The position numbers and the translations under genes are program-made. A DNA stretch of 46,432 nt from NCBI GenBank assembly GCA_032718475.1, contig JAUCBJ010007814.1, positions 1 to 46,432 of the forward strand, written 5' to 3'. Source of the stretch: Nemertoderma westbladi (taxonomy: Eukaryota; Xenacoelomorpha; Nemertodermatida; Nemertodermatidae). A model generated the notes under the pieces. The model was given only the letters and a program-made list of their open reading frames with translations. It had not been told where the DNA came from and did not search any database. Below, in pieces: positions 40,927 to 46,432 of the stretch. The stretch's first letter is position 1; every line of letters begins with the position of its first letter.

Positions 40927-42231
40927 TTAAAATTCATGTTGGGGAATGTGGCGAGTAAAAATATTAAACGATAAAACAAAGGAAGGACTGTCAGCCACAG
41001 GTATGAAAAAATAGGTAATTAGGCCTAGCAGACGTTTCGGAAGCCAATGGCTATCTTTATCAATGCTTAATTTATGTATGCTACAGCGCACATACAACAA
41101 CTACAACTCACATATACAGAATAATAATAAAGTATATACCATAAACAGTAGGCCTACACATATACAAAGCACATACAGTATAATATAAATGAATACACAG
41201 TACACGACAACTGCAACGCATATATACAGTATAATAATAAAGTATAAACACTAAACATTACACATATACAAAGCACATACAGTATAATATAAACGCATAC
41301 ACCGTACACAACAACTACAACGCACATATACAGTAAAATAATAAAGAATAAACACTAAACAGTACACATATACAACGCACATATACAGTAAAATAATAAA
41401 GAATAAACACTAAACAGTACACATATACAACGCACATATACAGTAAAATAATAAAGAATAAACACTAAACAGTACACAGTACACATATACAACGCCCATA
41501 TACAGTAAAATAATAAAGAATAAACACTAAACAGTACACAGTACACATATACAACGCCCATATACAGTAAAATAATAAAGAATAAACACTAAACAGTACA
41601 CAGTACACATATACAACGCCCATATACAGTAAAATAATAAAGAATAAACACTAAACAGTACACATATACAACGCCCATATACAGTAAAATAATAAAGAAT
41701 AAACACTAAACAGTACACATATACAACGCCCATATACAGTAAAAATAATAAAGAATAAACACTAAACAGTACACATATACAACGCACATATACAGTAAAA
41801 TAATAAAGAATAAACACTAAACAGTACACATATACGTATACGACGCACATACAGTATAATATAAACAGTACACAACACAGTATAATATAAATGAATACAC
41901 AGTACACGACAACTGCAACGCATAAATACAGTATAATAATAAGGTATAAACACTAAACAGTACACATATACAACGCACATATACAGTAAAATAATAAAGA
42001 ATAAACACTAAACAGTACACATATACAACGCCCATATACAGTAAAATAATAAAGAATAAACACTAAACAGTACACATATACGTATACGACGCACATACAG
42101 TATAATATAAACAGTACACAACACCTACAACGCACATATACAGTAAAGTAATAAAGAATAAACACTAAACAGTACACATATACAGCGTGTATGACATACA
42201 GTATAATATAGATGAATAAACAGAGGCACAA
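40927..42231 (-). repeat. Downstream pseudo-LTR of the Penelope-like element
   Basis: 1.3 kb, near-identical to 44822-46173. It holds many copies of a ~55-bp unit, ACAGTACACATATACAACGC followed by ACATATACAGTAAAATAATA and AAGAATAAACACTAA, with CGCACATA and CGCCCATA versions. Minus-strand ORFs of 68-126 codons here are translations of the minisatellite and are not genes. The left end stops four codons into the ORF (CAT of the start at 40935-40937). Confidence 0.92.
41031..41063 (-). ncRNA. Hammerhead-ribozyme-like motif, downstream pseudo-LTR
   Basis: Minus strand reads TTGATAAAGATAGCCATT then GGCTTCCGAAACGTC. It has the layout of a minimal type I hammerhead: a CUGAUGA-like box, a short stem-loop (AGCC/GGCU), a CGAAA box, and ACGUC with a possible cleavage site. 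Two core bases differ (TTGATAA in place of CTGATGA), so catalysis is doubtful. Hammerheads in the pseudo-LTRs of Penelope-like elements are known. The call rests on position and partial match. Confidence 0.45.
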
Positions 42232-44832
42232 TTAGGTAACTGATAGAGCGTTTACGATCGCTGGAAGCCAGCAACCGGATAACATGGTACCTGAGTTCCT
42301 ATTGATTGAGTCATCGTTCGGGGACGAGATGATGGTCTCTCTTCGTCCATATGTTCTAATGAACGCAGACTCAACCAATAGTCGTGCTCTGGTATTGGTA
42401 ACGTGGGCCAAGGTCTTGACATCACCAAAACCAGGGTTGCAGTTACCATGGGAACCGAAAGCTGAGTTCTGGGAACTGCGCTGCCATCCCTTGCGGTGTT
42501 GTTCTACCCTGTCACTTAGCTCTTGATCGGTCTCTCCCACATACCTACCCCCACAGGAGCACACAATGGAGTAAACAACACCAGACACTTGTTCGGGTGG
42601 AAGCAAGTGTTTGGTTTTGTTACAGAGAGACCGACCGAGGGTGTTAACGGGCTTAGATACTAAGTTAATGCCAATCTTTTTGGCTTCACGTTTAAGTACA
42701 AAGAAAAGGGGCCCAATGAAGGGTATGGAAACATAATAAAGGACGCCCTTACATGGGGGTGCTGGTAGAGCCCTAGCCTTTATAATCTCGTTTTTGCGCA
42801 CTTGACTGATTGTATCTGAAATTAAATTATGCGGATAGCCGTATAACTTGAATTTACGGAGAATGAAATCTAATTCATTATAAAGTAACGACGTAGAACT
42901 GCAGTAGCGGACAGCGCGCAGAACATCAGCACGAATGGCGGCTACTTTGTATTTCGGTTCGCAAAAAGAATGACATGGCACAACTTGGTTAGTATTACAG
43001 GCCTTCCTAAACACCCTTGTAATAAAGCAATCATTACCCCTTTCAATAAGAATGTCAAGAAAAGCAATGGTTTTATTTACTTCCAACTCTACAGTAACTT
43101 GGATATTGGGGTGTTTCCTGTTTAGGCTGTCAACCCAATTTGAAACACATTCGTGGGAACCGAAGAACGCAGCCAGGTAGTCGTCTGCGAAACGACAGAT
43201 AAACCCAACCCGTCCTCCGACATCGACGGCCCTCAGTTCCAGGTCCTCCTCCCAATGGCCCATGTAATGATCAGAGGCAGGTGGAGAGTAACTTTTGCCC
43301 ATAGCGAACCCGCGTTTTTGTCTATACCAGCGTTCCTCGTCACCAACCGTAACTACAATGTGAGTATTATCAGTAGACAGCCTGAGAAAATCAACGACTT
43401 GTGTTGGCGAAAGTGCTGAGACCCCCGCCAATTCATCGCTGTGAGCTTCAAGTCGCTCTTGGATAACCGGAAGAGCCTCCTCTACCGGTATGGAAGGGAA
43501 CATGGCGGTGACATCTAGGGATAATAAAATGCAGGAACCAGCTAGGTGGTTGTGGTTTCTGAGGATTTCGAGAACCTCGAATGGGCTACTAATAGACATA
43601 CGAGGTTTAGGGAGAATTTGAAGACATTTCGTTAAATGTAGATTCATATTACGGTCAACGCCTCGGTAGCCTGGACAAATAGGTCTCAGTTTAAGATTAT
43701 CAATCCAAAACTTGCGTTCCTCCTCATTACGTGGTGGACAATCGAATTTATGAGTTTTCACAAGGGCGTAGAACGGGGCAGCGCGACCATGGGTTAGGCG
43801 AAGCTTCCGGTACTGTAGATGTCGTTCAGGGTCAACGGATTTTAGCCAATCATCACGTTTCCTGCCAGTTGTAGGGGGTCCTGCGAGCGCCGTTAGTAGT
43901 AAATTCCGGAAGGTTTTAACATACTTGGGAGAGGGATCTACTGGTAGCCTCTCATAAAGATGAGGTTTTAAATCACGGGTGACAGTGTCCTCATAATCCT
44001 TTCTGTCAAGAACCACCAAGGTTCGAGCTTTATCCGCACTAACACAAACCCGGTTGCGATCCTTAGCCAATTTATAGATTGTCGAATTAAATTCCATTTG
44101 GTCTTTGTTAATTGGAGAGGAAAGTTTAGAGAGCTTCGTCATCATCCGAGCAGCAGTATTCTGGAAATGGAGAATGGACTCACTGGTAATGTTTGGGTTA
44201 GCATTCCAGGTGGCCAACTCAACCGCCCGCTGGCATCCGACTGTGAGATCCAGAACAGGGAACTTCTCCTTAGGTGGCAAAGAGAACTTAGGTCCATGGG
44301 CCAAAGCACGTGACTCGGCCAGACTCAAAGGGGTCTCCGACAAGTTAATGACAGTTTGAGTGTCTGATGGTGGGTTCCAATTACCGCGACGTTGAGTAAA
44401 GGTAAGGTTTTGGTCGATGAGTAAACCGTTAAACTTCTTCTCTTTAATAGTTTGACTCCTAGTGAACTCGCGGGAGTAAGAGCGTTGAGCTTGATCTTCC
44501 AACAAATTAATAAGCTCAATGGGTACTCGTTGAGAGATAAAACCGTAAATTGAGGTTCTCCTCGCTCGAATGGTGAACACATCGGAACGGGTTTTATTAC
44601 GTAAGGTACGAACACGCTCTTTAACTGCTCGTTGTAACCATTTCGACTCATCCAGAGATTGTGGAATAATACCAGGAATACGCAAACCTTTAGGAACAAT
44701 GCTCCATTCAAGGCAGTCACGTAGAAAGAAGGAATGGGATTGAACTCGGGCGAGTTTTTTACCCAAACCAACATATTCGTTAACAGCAGATCTAGTAGCC
44801 CGTCCAAAGGCGAGAAATGAATTAAAATTCAT
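42232..44832 (-). CDS. Penelope-like element polyprotein: RT plus GIY-YIG endonuclease
   Basis: About 866 codons. The start is taken at the ATG at 44832 (MNFNSFLAFGRA); the frame is open 14 codons further but without ATG. N-terminal region with SADKARTLVVLD. RT: FYALVKTHKFD, RPICPGYRG, motif A LLSLDVTAMFPSIP, motif B KRGFAMGKSYSPPASDHYM and motif C CRFADDYLAAF (FADD, usual for Penelope). Then FLDILIERG and a linker. The C-terminal GIY-YIG nuclease has GVVYSIVCSCGGRYVGETDQ, Arg and His in LSDRVEQHR, and Glu in LLVESAFIR. All catalytic residues are present and there are no stops, so the copy looks competent. Endonuclease-bearing Penelope elements integrate by target-primed reverse transcription (family knowledge). 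Confidence 0.95.
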   Translation of the reverse strand: MNFNSFLAFGRATRSAVNEYVGLGKKLARVQSHSFFLRDCLEWSIVPKGLRIPGIIPQSLDESKWLQRAVKERVRTLRNKTRSDVFTIRARRTSIYGFISQRVPIELINLLEDQAQRSYSREFTRSQTIKEKKFNGLLIDQNLTFTQRRGNWNPPSDTQTVINLSETPLSLAESRALAHGPKFSLPPKEKFPVLDLTVGCQRAVELATWNANPNITSESILHFQNTAARMMTKLSKLSSPINKDQMEFNSTIYKLAKDRNRVCVSADKARTLVVLDRKDYEDTVTRDLKPHLYERLPVDPSPKYVKTFRNLLLTALAGPPTTGRKRDDWLKSVDPERHLQYRKLRLTHGRAAPFYALVKTHKFDCPPRNEEERKFWIDNLKLRPICPGYRGVDRNMNLHLTKCLQILPKPRMSISSPFEVLEILRNHNHLAGSCILLSLDVTAMFPSIPVEEALPVIQERLEAHSDELAGVSALSPTQVVDFLRLSTDNTHIVVTVGDEERWYRQKRGFAMGKSYSPPASDHYMGHWEEDLELRAVDVGGRVGFICRFADDYLAAFFGSHECVSNWVDSLNRKHPNIQVTVELEVNKTIAFLDILIERGNDCFITRVFRKACNTNQVVPCHSFCEPKYKVAAIRADVLRAVRYCSSTSLLYNELDFILRKFKLYGYPHNLISDTISQVRKNEIIKARALPAPPCKGVLYYVSIPFIGPLFFVLKREAKKIGINLVSKPVNTLGRSLCNKTKHLLPPEQVSGVVYSIVCSCGGRYVGETDQELSDRVEQHRKGWQRSSQNSAFGSHGNCNPGFGDVKTLAHVTNTRARLLVESAFIRTYGRRETIISSPNDDSINRNSGTMLSGCWLPAIVNALSVT

Positions 44833-46173
44833 GTTGGGGAATGTGGCGAGTAAAAATATTAAACGATAAAACAAAGGAAGGACTGTCAGCCACAGGTATG
44901 AAAAAATAGGTAATTAGGCCTAGCAGACGTTTCGGAAGCCAATGGCTATCTTTATCAATGCTTAATTTATGTATGCTACAGCGCACATACAACAACTACA
45001 ACTCACATATACAGAATAATAATAAAGTATATACCATAAACAGTAGGCCTACACATATACAAAGCACATACAGTATAATATAAATGAATACACAGTACAC
45101 GACAACTGCAACGCATATATACAGTATAATAATAAGGTATAAACACTAAACATTACACATATACAAAGCACATACAGTATAATATAAACGCATACACCGT
45201 ACACAACAACTACAACGCACATATACAGTAAAATAATAAAGAATAAACACTAAACAGTACACATATACAACGCACATATACAGTAAAATAATAAAGAATA
45301 AACACTAAACAGTACACATATACAACGCACATATACAGTAAAATAATAAAGAATAAACACTAAACAGTACACATATACAACGCACATATACAGTAAAATA
45401 ATAAAGAATAAACACTAAACAGTACACATATACAACGCACATATACAGTAAAATAATAAAGAATAAACACTAAACAGTACACATATACAACGCCCATATA
45501 CAGTAAAATAATAAAGAATAAACACTAAACAGTACACAGTACACATATACAACGCCCATATACAGTAAAATAATAAAGAATAAACACTAAACAGTACACA
45601 TATACAACGCACATATACAGTAAAATAATAAAGAATAAACACTAAACAGTACACATATACAACGCCCATATACAGTAAAAATAATAAAGAATAAACACTA
45701 AACAGTACACATATACAACGCACATATACAGTAAAATAATAAAGAATAAACACTAAACAGTACACATATACGTATACGACGCACATACAGTATAATATAA
45801 ACAGTACACAACACAGTATAATATAAATGAATACACAGTACACGACAACTGCAACGCATAAATACAGTATAATAATAAGGTATAAACACTAAACAGTACA
45901 CATATACAACGCACATATACAGTAAAATAATAAAGAATAAACACTAAACAGTACACATATACAACGCCCATATACAGTAAAATAATAAAGAATAAACACT
46001 AAACAGTACACATATACGTATACGTATACGACGCACATACAGTATAATATAAACAGTACACAACACCTACAACGCACATATACAGTAAAGTAATAAAGAA
46101 TAAACACTAAACAGTACACATATACAGCGTGTATGACATACAGTATAATATAGATGAATAAACAGAGGCACAA
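44822..46173 (-). repeat. Upstream pseudo-LTR of the Penelope-like element
   Basis: Second copy of the spacer described at 40927-42231, about 47 bp longer through minisatellite length change and an extra CGTATA. It joins the ORF start at 44832 without a break, so it also holds the 5' UTR and presumably the promoter of the intact ORF. Confidence 0.92.
44926..44958 (-). ncRNA. Hammerhead-ribozyme-like motif, upstream pseudo-LTR
   Basis: Same motif as at 41031-41063, about 95-125 bp upstream of the intact ORF's start codon. The same two departures from the core consensus are present in both copies. Confidence 0.45.
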
Positions 46174-46432
46174 TTAGGTAACTGATAGAGCGTTTACGAT
46201 CGCTGGAAGCCAGCAACCGGATAACATGGTACCTGAGTTCCTATTGATTGAGTCATCGTTCGGGGACGAGATGATGGTCTCTCTTCGTCCATATGTTCTA
46301 ATGAACGCAGACTCAACCAATAGTCGTGCTCTGGTATTGGTAACGTGGGCCAAGGTCTTGACATCACCAAAACCAGGGTTGCAGTTACCATGGGAACCGA
46401 AAGCTGAGTTCTGGGAACTGCGCTGCCATCCC
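46174..46432 (-). CDS. Second Penelope-like ORF, C-terminal end (cut by window)
   Basis: The last ~86 codons of another copy, matching the GIY-YIG end of the intact ORF (ARLLVESAFIRTYGRRE, SGTMLSGCWLPAIVNALSVT) with the same stop (46174-46176). Whether it is a full copy or a 5'-truncated one cannot be seen. Confidence 0.85.
   Translation of the reverse strand, partial: GWQRSSQNSAFGSHGNCNPGFGDVKTLAHVTNTRARLLVESAFIRTYGRRETIISSPNDDSINRNSGTMLSGCWLPAIVNALSVT

Larger units (their letters stand above)
40927..46432 (-). mobile_element. Penelope-like elements in head-to-tail tandem
   Basis: On the minus strand, in transcription order: the C-terminal end of one ORF (46432-46174, cut by the window), a spacer (46173-44833), a complete ORF (44832-42232), a second copy of the spacer (42231-40938), and the first codons of another ORF (MNFN, to 40927), where similarity stops. 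The spacers share the same ends and internal minisatellite and differ by about 47 bp in length. Tandem or partly tandem copies with pseudo-LTRs are characteristic of Penelope-like elements. Confidence 0.92.

Noticed and set aside
41355-42231. Minus-strand hydrophobic ORFs (VYVYCLVFILYYF type) and their repeats at 45415-46173
   Set aside because: Translations of the 55-bp minisatellite in the Penelope pseudo-LTRs; they overlap one another and have no independent support.
44833-44874. 14-codon extension of the Penelope ORF upstream of the ATG
   Set aside because: It opens with TTG and lies in the spacer that is repeated as the pseudo-LTR. The ATG at 44832 is the better start.

Overview
The window is animal (metazoan) nuclear DNA, almost certainly from an invertebrate. 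It carries three pieces of host coding sequence: a piRNA-trimmer-like exonuclease, a FAM124-like exon and an unidentified pair of exons. These are set in a dense field of retroelements (BEL/Pao LTR, Penelope-like, several LINE families), short DNA transposons and satellites. The species cannot be told from the sequence. Long G (or C) homopolymers recur throughout and look like a trait of this genome or of its assembly.

Layout. 0-2.2 kb: a decayed LINE reverse-transcriptase fragment on the minus strand and a short tandem repeat. 2.2-4.9 kb: a 37-bp satellite split by a ~945-bp inverted-repeat transposon. 5.2-17.6 kb: a complete BEL/Pao LTR retrotransposon with 547-bp LTRs, an AGGTA target duplication, a very long gag, protease-RT-RNase H-integrase, a tandem repeat and an extra 3' ORF; its reading frame is broken at many points although the LTRs are almost identical. 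17.7-21.7 kb: a nested group in which a 5'-truncated CR1-like LINE (minus strand) was hit by a second LINE (19810-20826, ACTGT duplication) and by a hAT element (17831-19364, GGATTACC duplication).

22.05-23.65 kb: an intact intronless ORF for a PARN/PNLDC1-family 3' exonuclease with a C-terminal membrane anchor. 24.4-25.5 kb: a non-autonomous piggyBac-like element between TTAA sites. 25.8-26.3 kb: the 3' end of a LINE ORF followed by a minisatellite. 27.8-30.2 kb: a 46-bp satellite of about 52 units with higher-order structure. 30.9-35.0 kb: a LINE with two intact ORFs.

35.4-36.1 kb: a FAM124-like (glyoxalase-fold) terminal exon on the minus strand. 36.5-37.1 kb: a young 5'-truncated LINE copy with an 8-bp duplication. 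38.3-39.6 kb: a 14-bp minisatellite that is open in all forward frames and gives long false ORFs. 39.8-40.5 kb: two putative exons of an unidentified minus-strand gene. 40.9 kb to the end: Penelope-like elements in head-to-tail tandem on the minus strand, with one intact RT/GIY-YIG ORF, flanking pseudo-LTRs full of a 55-bp minisatellite, and a hammerhead-like motif just upstream of each ORF start.

The host sequence amounts to a few exons separated by transposons. The clearest functional theme is the contrast between a gene of the transposon-silencing (piRNA) pathway and the intact retroelements around it.
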